A DNA stretch of 64,000 nucleotides, taken from NCBI GenBank assembly GCA_024220505.1, contig JAKZZE010000010.1, positions 248,001-312,000 of the forward strand, read 5' to 3'. The position numbers were made by a program, and so were the translations under genes. Every line of letters begins with the position of its first letter. Positions within the stretch are counted from its first letter, which is position 1. The notes beneath the pieces were generated by a model. It had not been told where the DNA came from. It saw nothing but the letters and a program-made list of their open reading frames with translations, and made no database searches. Below are positions 12,791 to 22,727 of the stretch, piece by piece. Origin of the DNA: Rhizopus arrhizus (taxonomy: Eukaryota; Mucoromycota; Mucoromycetes; Mucorales; Rhizopodaceae).

Positions 12791-13211
12791 CAATTTATAT
12801 AATATTAAGAACTTACCTTTTATAAAAAAGAGAAGAAAAAAAAAAGAAAAAAAAAAAAAAAAAAAAAAAGAAGTGCTTTTTTGTAGCCTTATTTTACCAA
12901 TGTTACACTTATTCACTGTCTATCTATATTAGAAATCAAAAACAGTTGCTTTTCATATAGTCTGTATTTAATGGTATCCCAAAAGATAATTTATACATTG
13001 CTTGAACAAGTTTTATTACTTGCGTGCAATATCTTTAACATGGAGGATATTCTTTTTCTTTTTTTTTTTTTTTATTTCAAGTAAAAAAAAAAAGGTCGAT
13101 ATCAACAAATTATAGCAGAAAAACAACTTTTTTTTCTCCCTTGTTTTGTTTCATGGAATACACTAGATGTCAAAGGTACAAAAGATAAAAAAAAAGCTCA
13201 AGTATTGACCA
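12791..13211. other. Low-complexity spacer, no gene
   Basis: Several A and T homopolymers (for example about 12836-12869 and 13052-13071) and AT-rich DNA between TE2 and TE3. Lysine- or phenylalanine-rich open frames here come from the homopolymers. Confidence 0.6.
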
Positions 13212-13213
13212 TA

Positions 13214-14871
13214 CAGTGAGTTAAAAAACCGTTTCAGTGTTCTTCCTAAATATGGTTTTGCTACCATAACTACTGATATACTAAATAAAATTCTACATTT
13301 CATACATCATATGAAAGCTCTAGTTCTGATGTATAGTACAATATAAAAATAGTATTGCTTTTTTAATATTTGCTCCCTAAAACTTATAAAATTACTACAG
13401 TCGGTGCACTGAAACGGTTTTTTAACTCCATTAAAAAAAACATAAATACCAATTACAATTATGCAGACTTCATTTTTCATTTATGCAATACACATAAAAT
13501 TAGGGGAAGAGTATAATACTTTGCATTTATTAAAAAAACAAGTATATAAACACGTTATTTATTAATAGACGCGTAACAAATTTCATCCTTTTTCATTTTA
13601 CATTTTCAACCCAATCTTTATTAAAAATGACTCGCTCCATTTCCCAAGATACTCAAAATGATTTGAGAGTGCTCTTAGAGTCTGATTTGTCTTATGAAGA
13701 GATTGCTAATCGCTTGACTCTCTCTAAAGCTACTGTTCATCGGTATTGCAAAAAATGGAATATCCAAAGACCTGATAACACTGGCGGACGACCTCGGATT
13801 TTAACTGAAGCAATCAAGTCCCTCATGAAGAGAATGGTAATCTTAGGACGATTGAAGTCAGGTGTTGAGGTCTTCGATTATTTTAAGGCCATTTATCCAA
13901 GGTTGACTTACAATACCACCCTAAACGCCTTAAAGAGCCTAGGATTCAAAGCCCGACCAAAAAGAAAGGTACCTCTTTTGTCAGCAAAACACAGGAAAGC
14001 ACGCTTGGAATGGGCACTTGCTCACAGGTACTGGACTATTGATGACTGGAGAAAGGTTATCTTCTCTGACGAGTCGAAAATCAACGTTTGGGGCTCTGAT
14101 GGAGTTGAATTTTATTGGAGTCTTCCTGGAAGCCCATTACAGCCTCATCATGTAATCCCAACCGTAAAACATGGCGGTGGAAGCGTTATGGTGTGGGCTT
14201 GTATGACTTCCCATGGAGTTGGATATATCTGCGAGATATACGACGGCAGAATGACGGCATCCGATTACATCCATATCCTAAAAACTGAACTGGCAGATAC
14301 CCTTGATTACTACCGATTAGGAGATGGTGATTTCATCTTTCAGCACGATAATGACCCGAAACACACTGCCAAGATAACGACGACTTATCTTAAAGAAGAA
14401 GCAAAGTACCCAGTATTGCCTTGGCCTTCTTAATCGCCTGACCTGAACCCAATTGAGCACATGTGGAGACATTTAAAGTTGAAATTAGCTTTATATGAAC
14501 AAAGAGCAAGAGGTGTCCATGAACTATGGGAAAGAATCAAAATTGAATGGGAAACATTTGATAAAGATATTTGCTGTAAATATATTGATAGTATGCCGGC
14601 TAGAGTTCAAGCTGTAATAAAAGCTAAGGGTGGAAATACTATGTATTAGTATTTTTTTACCTAGTTAAAAAACCGTTTCAGTCATCCCTTTTTTAAAATG
14701 GCCATTGCTTAAGATGTAATTTATAGATTAAGATGGGATGTACATTGCTTTGTTGCAAAAAAGCCATATAGTAACATAATAAAAAAGAACACGTATACTC
14801 CAAATATTTCTTCCAAAAAAAGGATAAATGTGTGAGTTTCAATTTTACTGAAACGGTTTTTTAACTCACTG
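13214..14871 (+). mobile_element. TE3: Tc1-like transposon with four end repeats
   Basis: 1,658 bp, flanked by TA (13212-13213, 14872-14873), with CAGTGAGTTAAAAAACCGTT termini. The same ~21-bp core occurs twice more inside, at 13408-13428 and 14663-14682, each inverted relative to the nearest terminus. Each end is therefore a ~215-bp block bracketed by facing repeats, as in TE5. This resembles the IR/DR layout of some Tc1 elements, but with opposite inner orientation. Confidence 0.93.
13627..14649 (+). pseudogene. TE3 transposase, single nonsense codon
   Basis: A 340-codon Tc1 transposase. It has an N-terminal paired-like helix-turn-helix (about residues 8-60, EEIANRLTLSKATVHRY), an HTH linker with GGRPR near 54, then FSDESKINVWGSDG (Asp about 148) and FQHDNDPKHTAK. 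It is broken once by TAA at 14431-14433 in the conserved WPxQSPDLNPIEH motif, where Gln (CAA) is expected. The catalytic Glu lies after the stop, so the truncated product cannot be active. The last 62 residues stay open to the stop at 14647. Confidence 0.93.
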
Positions 14872-14873
14872 TA

Positions 14874-14916
14874 TGTAAGTTTATAAAAAAAAAAAATAAC
14901 AACCAAGGCTAATGTC

Positions 14917-14949
<33 letters not shown>

Positions 14950-16037
14950 TTAGGAATTCCTAATGGGACACATTCGGATGACGAACATGAGCCACATGAG
15001 CAAAGTTGTTCGTTTTAACACGATAAAACTATAAGAATATCAAACTTATATTGTTGCTTGTTGTTGAAAAGCCCTTTTTGATAAAGGAAGTTGGCAATGT
15101 TAACATCTCTAATGGCTAATGGCTAATGGCAAATTACACCCATGTGCAAACATAAAGTAAGTAATGAACTAATATAAGCTTAAAAACATATATTCTTTTA
15201 TATTATTTGTCATAAAAAAATAATAAAGCAATCTATTTACTTGAAAAACAAAAAAATTGTGCTTGTATCTATTAATTATAATTGCCTTCTAACAAGATGT
15301 TAACAAAGCTTCTTTTTTTTTTATTCTTTTTAAAATATACACGTATTCTTTTGTTATAATGTAAAAGCATTTGTATTTTTATAAAACATGTTTACTGTTA
15401 GGTTATTGTTTTCATTTGAATAAGGAACCTTTTATTGCTATGCTCTTTTTTTTTTTTTTTTTTTTCACTAGGTCTTTTTTTTTTAACTTTGTCTTTTTTT
15501 TTTACTTTTAATTTTTCAGCTTCTTTTTTTTTCCCAAACGCAACTATTTTGTTACATTCTGTTACACGTTTCTAATGAGCTAAGCTAAAAATCACAGACT
15601 GCCTTCCTAATATGTATTCTTCTGATCAAAATAATCGCAGAATGCTTTTGATATCCGCATTTTGCCCTCAAAAAGAAAAAAAAGAAAATATCGGTCTTTC
15701 AACGATAGAGGAGAACAGGCTTTCCAAAAAAAGACTATTTGAAAAAAAAAGACACTTTTTTAAAACATGAATAACTCTATGAATATTTGCCCTACAAAAA
15801 AATTAATAACATTGTTAAATTTCTTTATTTTTTTCGCATCTAAATCTTCTTTCAAAATTCAAAAAGGTGCAATACAGAGTATTTTAATTTTTTTCGTTTA
15901 CTCAAAGGTATTCAAATCGTTGATTTTTTGATGTTAGCAATGATTGTCAATGACTGAGAACGCTGAAAATCACCAATTATTTGCAGTGGGCGCCGGACCG
16001 GGGAGTTGCGTGAGGGCTTATGTCTTTTAGCTACGAC
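14874..16037. other. No gene found; AT-rich spacer and old tRNA-Val upstream flank
   Basis: Rich in T and A homopolymers (for example 14919-14946 and about 15447-15466). The last 60 bp are more GC-rich (GCGCCGGACCGGGG) and adjoin the broken tRNA-Val 5' end, so they are the original upstream flank of that tRNA. I see no credible ORF. Confidence 0.6.
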
Positions 16038-16062
16038 AAAGAAAAGTGGTTTCTTGGTGTAG
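16038..16062 (+). repeat. Left target-site duplication: tRNA-Val 5' end fragment
   Basis: 25 bp identical to 32954-32978. It contains 10 bp of upstream flank and the first 15 nt of tRNA-Val (GGTTTCTTGGTGTAG). The LINE 3' end starts at the next base. This is the orphan half of the target site. Confidence 0.9.
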
Positions 16063-16367
16063 ACAAAAGATTTTTATTTAAAATGATAGTGGGTTACTTA
16101 GCCGTGGCCCTATGGGGTAAAATGGCTCACCCAAGGTACAAAAAATATATAAATTAAAGGCAATTGTAGTGCGCATGAAGCGGTGTGTGAAATAAAAAAA
16201 CTAGTCACTGACTAGAAAAAGGTAGAAAATACAAAAAAGTAGTGGGTTTGCAAAAAGAAAATAAAATAACAAAACAAAAGAACAAAATAAAATAAAAGTT
16301 GTAACAAAGTATAGTTTGTTTGTTGGGTTGAACGCACGGGAGGGTTGAGAGAGAGGCAGAAGTAGAG

Positions 16368-16757
16368 TTATTCAGTCACGTCAAGGACTTGCGGCAACAG
16401 CAGAGAAGGTTTACCATTAGTATAATACCAATTGAGAAATGTTGAGCCTGAAGTGTCCAAAGCATCGCCAGTGAACGTCTCATCAGGATGGCAGATTTGA
16501 TCTATTTCCAGGAGTATTTTGCTGATTTCTGGCCACCACGTCGACCAACGAGAGACAACGTGAGTGTTAGCAGTGTTTTTCTTGGCTGGTTTACTGGGCA
16601 GCATATTCAAGACGTAATCCAGAGGATTAGGAGGCGTAAGAATAGCCACATCCAGACGAGAAGCGACAGACAAACAAGAGAGGAGATGGTTTCGGGACGC
16701 ATGAGGGTGTCTACAGCTACACGGCGCAGGACGGCCAGGCAACCAGGGACAACTAGG
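16368..16757 (-). pseudogene. C-terminal part of LINE ORF2, separated by the TIR element
   Basis: About 129 residues open to the stop at 16368. They begin PSCPWLPGRPAPCSCRHPHA and continue with SRNHLLSC. This is the C-x-C...H...C knuckle usual at the C terminus of LINE ORF2 proteins and thought to bind RNA. Codon phase matches the other ORF2 part: if the TIR element and one AGT duplication are removed, codons run through ...RVIGT-PSCPW... without shift. The 3' UTR is 16063-16367. Confidence 0.85.
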
Positions 16758-16760
16758 AGT

Positions 16761-16805
16761 TCAGGCCACGATGGATAAATCCTTGGATCTGGAGTTAAAT
16801 CGGAG
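16761..16805 (+). repeat. Left TIR of the ISXO2-like element
   Basis: Starts TCAGGCCACGATGGATAAAT. It pairs with the reverse complement of 28207-28251, with six mismatches in 45. Confidence 0.88.
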
Positions 16806-19156
16806 CTAGAATCGCAATCTAAGAACAAAAACATATACTTTAGGTCATTGTGCATCCATTGAAACTATTTTTGTATTCAAATTCCGACTTTTTGTTATCA
16901 GTATTTGCATTTGAAAATAGGCGGTATGAATAAAATTTTGGCGCTCTTGATATCCATGAGATCTTTATGGATTTTAATGAAATTTTGAACAATTGTGTAA
17001 CAATATGTTCCAAAAATAGGCATAAATTTTTGTTTTATTTATTACCATTTGTGGTAGAGAAATAGGTTAAAAACTAACGCAAAAAAATATAAATGTCGGA
17101 GTTTATAGCGGAAAGTTTGTACATCTATTTTTGATAACCGTATCGTTTGGTCTGCAATAGTTTATAAAAAACTTTCAAGATATGGTAGGTTTATAGGGCT
17201 CCTAAATTTGTAGCATATTCGCACTTTTGTTAACATTGCGGAGCGAATATTTGATTTCACACTCCGAGACTTTGGGAAACTACTTATCTTGTTATGCTTT
17301 GCGTGTGGTAAAATTTTTAACAGAATCTAAAAAATTGAGTTTTGGGCACTCCGGCACTGTAAGCATCTGGTTTCCTCAGCTTGGCCTTGTTTACTTTTGT
17401 GAAGGATTAATGCTCCCAAACCACTTTGTACGTTCTTTGGACTCTAATTGCACTAATTAATGGCTGTTATAGAGAACATCATTATGACTGCCAAAAGTTT
17501 TCCGACCTAATTAGGATTCGTAGCTTACATGCTATAACTAGGGCTTCTTATAAAGAGGCATCATCCATTGTTCGGGTATGCATGCCACATAAAAGCTTGT
17601 TCTCAAGTATCTTTTGAAAAATATGAAATAAATACTAATACTTTTAGCTAAATGCATCATTTTTATCATGCGAGAATCAGATTATTTCTTCGATTTTTAA
17701 AAGGTTTTTATTTTTTGGCTATGGCTCCAATATTAGTTGTAAAAAAGAAAAAAAAAAAAAAAACTAACTGTAATTATTGCATAATTGTTAAAATAATAAA
17801 AGAAAAGGTGGAAACAAAGATTGGGAAACAATTTGAACACTTTTGGATCTAATCTTTATTCAGCTTAAGTTAAAAGTAAAAATTACACTAACTGAAGGCA
17901 GATATTCATATCTTATTGAGTGAGGAATATTTCCATTATAAAAAGATAAAATCTAAACGAAATGATAAAAGTTAATGTCAATATAAGTTCATATTATTAT
18001 GCAAATTATATGACTTTGTAAGGTTTTCAATATTGATACTAATACAACACACATTTATTAATTTTAGGATTTATGATAATTTTTAATTTACTCTTAATAT
18101 TTAAATAATTATTATTTTTACATTAGTTGTTTCTCACCAATTTACTGTATTTATGAAAATGGTATGAATTATATTAAACAATATCTTTTTAGTATTTGTT
18201 TTCTTTTTTAATTTTGTAAAAAAAATAATATGAATTAGAATGTTTCTCAGTGGCTTAATATTCTCTATTGTAAGCGTTCCTTTAACTGGCAAGTACTTTA
18301 GCAAATGTCATTTATAATTATTGTTGTAAAAAGCTTTCGTCTGTTCGTTTGTACGCCTGTTATATATTATCTTTTACTCTGGGATTTTTTCACTGATTTA
18401 AATAACGTTATTCCAATTATGTAAAATATTAGAGAAATACCTGACATTTGATTGGATTTTGTTACTTTAGTTAATACTTCTTATCAAAGAACTCTCATTA
18501 ATACAAAGCATATTCTGAAAGAACATGTTTAATTGGAATTGATTATATGGCCTTATTTAAATAAACTTATGTTTTATTTTATTTTAATTATGATCTTATA
18601 TTAAGACTTGTATTTGTCAGTATTAACTGCAATCAGATTCTGTTCTAAAATGATAAGAGCATATATATTATTATATAACAATGCGATATTATTCGTGAAT
18701 ATACTTTAAAAATATTAATTCATACCGTTTTTAGCATATTTTGTTAATTACAAACTTATTTTTAATTTAATTTTAAAATGTTCTTATTAAATGTGTTATT
18801 CTCATTATAATTCGTACTCAAAAAAAGTTAAATTCTGTTATTCGATCCGATACATTTTTCATTGCTATTTAGTTTTTTATTGCATGTGTATTTATATTCG
18901 ATAATAGGTATAAAAAAGAAACTAAAATAGTCTGTAATATTTAGGCAAAGAAAAATTATAAGCAAGAGCATAATAGTGCTTTTGGTTTGCAAATAAAATT
19001 TAACTTATATTTATGCACTGATTACATAAAATAAAGGGTAGTCGCTTCATATAAGTTTAAGCAATTTACAGTAAAGTAACTCTAACACATCGAAAAGGTA
19101 TGTAACAGATATCTTTATAAAAAAATGTTCGTGTTTTCTAATATCTTTTACGTTTA
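16806..19156. other. AT-rich interior of the TIR element, no recognised gene
   Basis: Open frames of 77, 63 and 66 codons (17227-17460, 17426-17617, 17652-17852, plus strand) match nothing I recognise, and their AT-driven composition gives no clear coding signal. A second spliced gene cannot be excluded. The stretch 17860-19130 is very AT-rich and looks noncoding. Confidence 0.5.
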
Positions 19157-20870
19157 TTATGTTGCGTTTGAAGTACTTTGCTCTGTGATCATAGCATTGT
19201 ACAATGCTTCTGATGCTGCTTGAAAGTTATCTATATCTCGGTTTCGCACAACTTCCAGTAATCTACTTGTAGCTTGTTCGACCGAAAGGACACTATTGTT
19301 GTCAGAATTAGGTAAAGCACTGCTCTCGTCTTCTATCACAACTGCAACATCAGTTCTTCTATTAAGCCTACGGCGACGTAATGGAGGTGACTGTACTTCT
19401 GCTTGATAATCTGGATCATTATCAATATCATCCGTATCTGTGTCTTCACCAATATCGACTATTATGCAGAAATTATTATTATGTTAATTTAGACAAATAT
19501 AAGACTATCACATTTTTTTTATATTTACTGTCAATTTCGTGGTTGTTGTTCATTTCATCAGTTGGATCACCTTCCATCACCTCTTCACTTCCTTCTTCTT
19601 CTGTTATGAGTTGATAATTCTCAACTTCTACATCTCTGTTTCTTTGTCTTGGCATATCAGGAAACGATACCTCCCCTAGACCACGCACTAAAGCCCTCCA
19701 AATTTGGTTACGGTTTTCGTAACGCCACAAGTATTCCATTAGTCTATAAGGACACTCGAGCTTTGTACGATGCCTAGCTTGCATTTCTCTTTTGACATCA
19801 GCCCACAATCCTTCTATAATGTTTGTGTTAATCATCCCTTGAGTATTGTTTTGGTGAACTTGATCTTCCGTAGCAAACCCAAGGGAATGATTAACTACTT
19901 GATGCCTGTAAATATGTTGCTCACTATCCATCATTGCAACTTGAAGCGCTCCAGTGCGGGCATTGTACCGCTCCCTAGGGTGTAAGCCACTATAGGCACG
20001 CCAGCCATCCGTTCGGATTGTTGTACCTGGAACAACATACTTTCGAATGATTGGTATAAGGGTGCGTGCATTTCTGTTTGGAACAGTGCATAAAAACCTG
20101 CGGCCTGCTTTGAACTGAGGTACCAATCTTGTTTCAGTAACGCCGTTTGCTTGTGATACTGTCACAACCCTATTTGTACCTAGGGCAATAGCTTCGACCA
20201 TGCCCAAAACCCATACACCTTCTACTCGATGGCCTCTATGGTACTTTCTTTTACCAAATTTCGATTCGTCTATTTGGACATGATCTACACCTGGCCCACC
20301 TATATCACATAAATTAATAAAGATATAAAAGAAATATTTATAACTTACCTAACATAATTGGATTATGTCTTAACAAATCGCTTTCAAATACAACAATAAG
20401 ATCTCGGTATAGCTGGGATATTATCTTGTAGTCAATGGAAAGGTCTCTGTATATCGTTGAAAATCTTTCTTGGTTCATCGTAAGGCGAAATATAACCTTC
20501 AATGTGATACGGATGTCGCATCTCTTGCGGTAAAACATCGAACTTTTTGTAACAGATTGAGATACTTCTGTAGGATGCACAGCACGATTATAACAACGAA
20601 ATTGGTATTGGTTACGGGATGCTCTCCATGTTGGACCACGCATTATTTCGCTGCACTTAGGACATCTAACCTCTGGTTGAGTAGAAATAGCTCCAATACG
20701 TCTTAAAAAACTAAAAAAAAATTAGTAAACATATTTTTGTAAAAAAAAAAAGACACTTACTTCCAACAAGATTCGTAAGAAACTGTAATTGCTTCTCTTT
20801 CTAATTCACCGTTTGGTACGACTCTTGAGCTTGGTCCATTTGAAGTTAAATTATTGTTGTTTGTTGACAT
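19157..20870 (-). CDS. IS1595/ISXO2-like (Merlin-type) DDE transposase, four exons
   Basis: Probable autonomous transposase of the surrounding TIR element. Exons on the minus strand are 20870-20761, 20710-20349, 20299-19529 and 19458-19157. The introns are 50, 49 and 70 bp, all GTAAGT/GTAAAT...TAG. Phases agree across all three junctions and give 514 codons with no lesion. The N terminus has a partial zinc ribbon (CPKC near 53-56, then FRC at 76). The core has IDESKFGKRKYHRGHRVEG (Asp 168), TDGWRAYSGL (Asp 255) and NIIEGLWADVKRE (Glu 320), typical of the ISXO2-like transposase domain. The C-terminal tail is acidic, then has basic RRRRLNRR. Start: Met at 20870 with upstream AAG. The exon model rests on my reading of splice sites. 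Confidence 0.88.
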
Positions 20871-21159
20871 CTTGTATAATACTCTGCGTTCAGTTTGAAT
20901 AAAAATATTTAAACAATTCAATGTTTTACAAAGATGATAAAAATTAGTATTGAAAACAATACTACATTAAATACTATATTAAACTTACCTTCAGTTACAA
21001 AAAGAAAAAAGGAAAAAAAAAGGAAAAAAAGAAAACAAAAAAAACGAAAGAGAAAAGAAAAAAATTTTAAGGGATAACTTCTTTTCCTTTGTGGCTTACG
21101 TCGAATTAAAATTCCGTGAACAAAAATGTTGAAGGATCAAAATTTCCGATAAAAACAAT
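20871..21159. other. Upstream region of the transposase gene, no gene seen
   Basis: AT-rich, with a purine-rich tract at about 20998-21065 (runs of GAAAAA and GGAAAA). It presumably holds the transposase promoter; no clear TATA box can be assigned. Confidence 0.45.
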
Positions 21160-21235
21160 CATCCACATCCGGGTATCGAACCCAGGATCATCACTTTGGG
21201 AAGACCACACTTTTCCAACCAAGCTATTTTAACTA
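21160..21235 (-). pseudogene. Degenerate tRNA-like sequence, perhaps tRNA-Gly(UCC)-derived
   Basis: The minus strand has a near-consensus A box (TAGCTTGGTTGG, 21215-21226) and a good B box (GGTTCGATACC, 21172-21182) with a five-pair T stem. The middle resembles tRNA-Gly(UCC) (GGTCTTCC). The acceptor stem does not pair and the anticodon stem is imperfect, so it is probably a tRNA pseudogene. It could still recruit Pol III factors. G2 begins about 9 bp from its 5' end. Confidence 0.55.
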
Positions 21236-21243
21236 TCTGTCAG

Positions 21244-21701
21244 TGATATGTGGCTAAATTCGTCTCTTCGTCCTCCATTTAATCACGTGTTTTGCGGACC
21301 GGATGGTTGTTGTTCGGATCGGGCAGTATTTTCTTATTGTTTGGTGCTTTTATGGCTGTATTGGAAAATAGTGTGGAGTTACACAGATGGACTGTTTAGC
21401 ACAGACGCGAGAAATACTAGAGTTCCTGAAAGACTAATTATTTATGAAGATCCTATTGTGCCTAAAGGAATACAATATCAAAAACTCAGTTGATTTAGAA
21501 GAACGAGAAATAACGGAAAGTCAAAAGAGCTTTATTATAAATAGTGTTGTTGACACAATAATAAACGATATACAGTCTTCTTCCCATTTTTATATACTTA
21601 CTTTACGCTTTTAAAGTCTTACTGCCTAAAGAAGTTCCCATACTATTAATTGAAGGTTATAATATTCAAGGTAAACATAGTTGGGGAAAACACACATATC
21701 A
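21244..21701 (+). repeat. G2 5' LTR
   Basis: 458 bp, same as 27322-27779. It contains TTATATACTTACTTTACG-like TATA text near 21590. An 81-codon open frame inside (21248-21493) is the LTR copy of the integrase tail. Confidence 0.95.
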
Positions 21702-21703
21702 AG

Positions 21704-21721
21704 TGGTCCGGCCTACCAGAT
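21704..21721 (+). promoter_or_regulatory. G2 primer binding site
   Basis: TGGTCCGGCCTACCAGAT begins two bases after the LTR, as expected for a site complementary to a tRNA 3' end. I cannot name the tRNA with confidence. Confidence 0.75.
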
Positions 21722-21737
21722 CTAGTATATTAATTCG

Positions 21738-22727
21738 GTGATGTATATTCAAGGGTATATTAAAATGTCAAGCTTAAATCAAGATAGTCAAGCTAATTCC
21801 GGTGCGTTGATAGGTGAAAATCAACAGGGAAACAAGATGATGAGATACGTGAATGAACCTAAGAGCTTCACGGGTTATACTAAATATCCAGGTGGGGATA
21901 TTTGTACTGAAGCTTATACTTGGTTAAACAGGATGTCTCGTCTTAAAGCTACTGCAAAGTTATCAGATAAAGAAATTCTTTTCATTGTGGGTGATCACCT
22001 TGTTGAGAAAGCCGAAACCTGGTGGAACGTCGTTGGTTCCAAGTCTGAATCTTGGAAAGAGTTTTCTGAGCTGTTCAAGAAACAGTACATGGTGGACCAA
22101 GAAGACAAGTGGTGGCGCCAACTTCAAACTATGAAGCAGGGTCCTCAAGACAGTATCGATGATGTGGCTCTGAAAATGGAGGAACTCTTTGGTCTTTTGG
22201 GTTCGATGAGTGAAGCCTTTCAGGTCAGAACCTTTTTGGGTGCAATAAACCCTACTATTGCATTCGAAGTTGAAAAGGATGAAACTGCTACCACGTTTTC
22301 TGCTGCCAAAAAGAAAGCTAAGCAAATTGAGAGAAGTTTAGCAAAGTACGGTGCTAATGGTGTGATGCCCAATCGTGGTTTTAGTAATGTTACTAACGTG
22401 GAGTCTGACAATGTTGGTTCTCAGCATGGCTGGAATTCCTCTTCGTCTACTGTTTCTTCTTTGGCGGAAAGGCTGGAACAATTGCGAATCAACTTGGTGC
22501 AGCTAAGTAACGTTGTCATGAGTCAAGAGAGGGTTACTCCTCAGGTCGCTAACTCCAAGCCTGTTCGAAGAAGTTTGGTCTGTTTCTTCTGTGATGAAGA
22601 AGGTCACCGCAAGTTTGAATGCCCTAAGTTTTTAGAGAAACAGAATGGTAGGGCTATGAATCAAACGCCAGCTACGGGGTCTAATGCCATTCCTGTGAAC
22701 CAGGGAAAAGGTCTGGAGCGTCAGTAA
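21738..22727 (+). CDS. gag: G2 Gag
   Basis: Capsid-nucleocapsid protein of about 320 residues. The likely start is the Met at 21765 (MSSLNQDSQ); an upstream Met at 21738 is possible. The central part has a Gag capsid fold signature (YTWLNRMSRLKATAKLSDKE and WWRQLQTMKQGPQDSIDD). The C terminus has one zinc knuckle, CFFCDEEGHRKFEC (C-x2-C-x4-H-x4-C), for RNA packaging. It stops at 22725-22727. A slippery G GGA AAA at 22703-22709 shifts some ribosomes into pol. Confidence 0.92.
   Translation: MMYIQGYIKMSSLNQDSQANSGALIGENQQGNKMMRYVNEPKSFTGYTKYPGGDICTEAYTWLNRMSRLKATAKLSDKEILFIVGDHLVEKAETWWNVVGSKSESWKEFSELFKKQYMVDQEDKWWRQLQTMKQGPQDSIDDVALKMEELFGLLGSMSEAFQVRTFLGAINPTIAFEVEKDETATTFSAAKKKAKQIERSLAKYGANGVMPNRGFSNVTNVESDNVGSQHGWNSSSSTVSSLAERLEQLRINLVQLSNVVMSQERVTPQVANSKPVRRSLVCFFCDEEGHRKFECPKFLEKQNGRAMNQTPATGSNAIPVNQGKGLERQ
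22703..22709 (+). promoter_or_regulatory. G2 -1 ribosomal frameshift site (GGGAAAA)
   Basis: In the gag frame the heptamer reads caG GGA AAA, which fits X XXY YYZ. The pol frame is -1 to gag and opens after a TAA at 22682, so the frames overlap by only about 42 bases with this heptamer inside. pol has no ATG near its start. Confidence 0.75.

Noticed and set aside
12707..12916. Phe-rich short frame
   Set aside because: Produced by a long A/T homopolymer.
16488..16778. Plus-strand 96-codon frame ending RSSGHDG as a second LINE 3' end in plus orientation
   Set aside because: The shared SGHDG text comes from the TIR at 16761, not from LINE coding sequence; the LINE here is on the minus strand.
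17227..17852. A host gene inside the TIR element
   Set aside because: Only short, unmatched frames in AT-rich DNA; I could not build a spliced gene that I would defend.
21248..21493. 81-codon frame in the G2 5' LTR as a separate gene
   Set aside because: It is the LTR duplicate of the integrase tail at the 3' end; no start context or support of its own.
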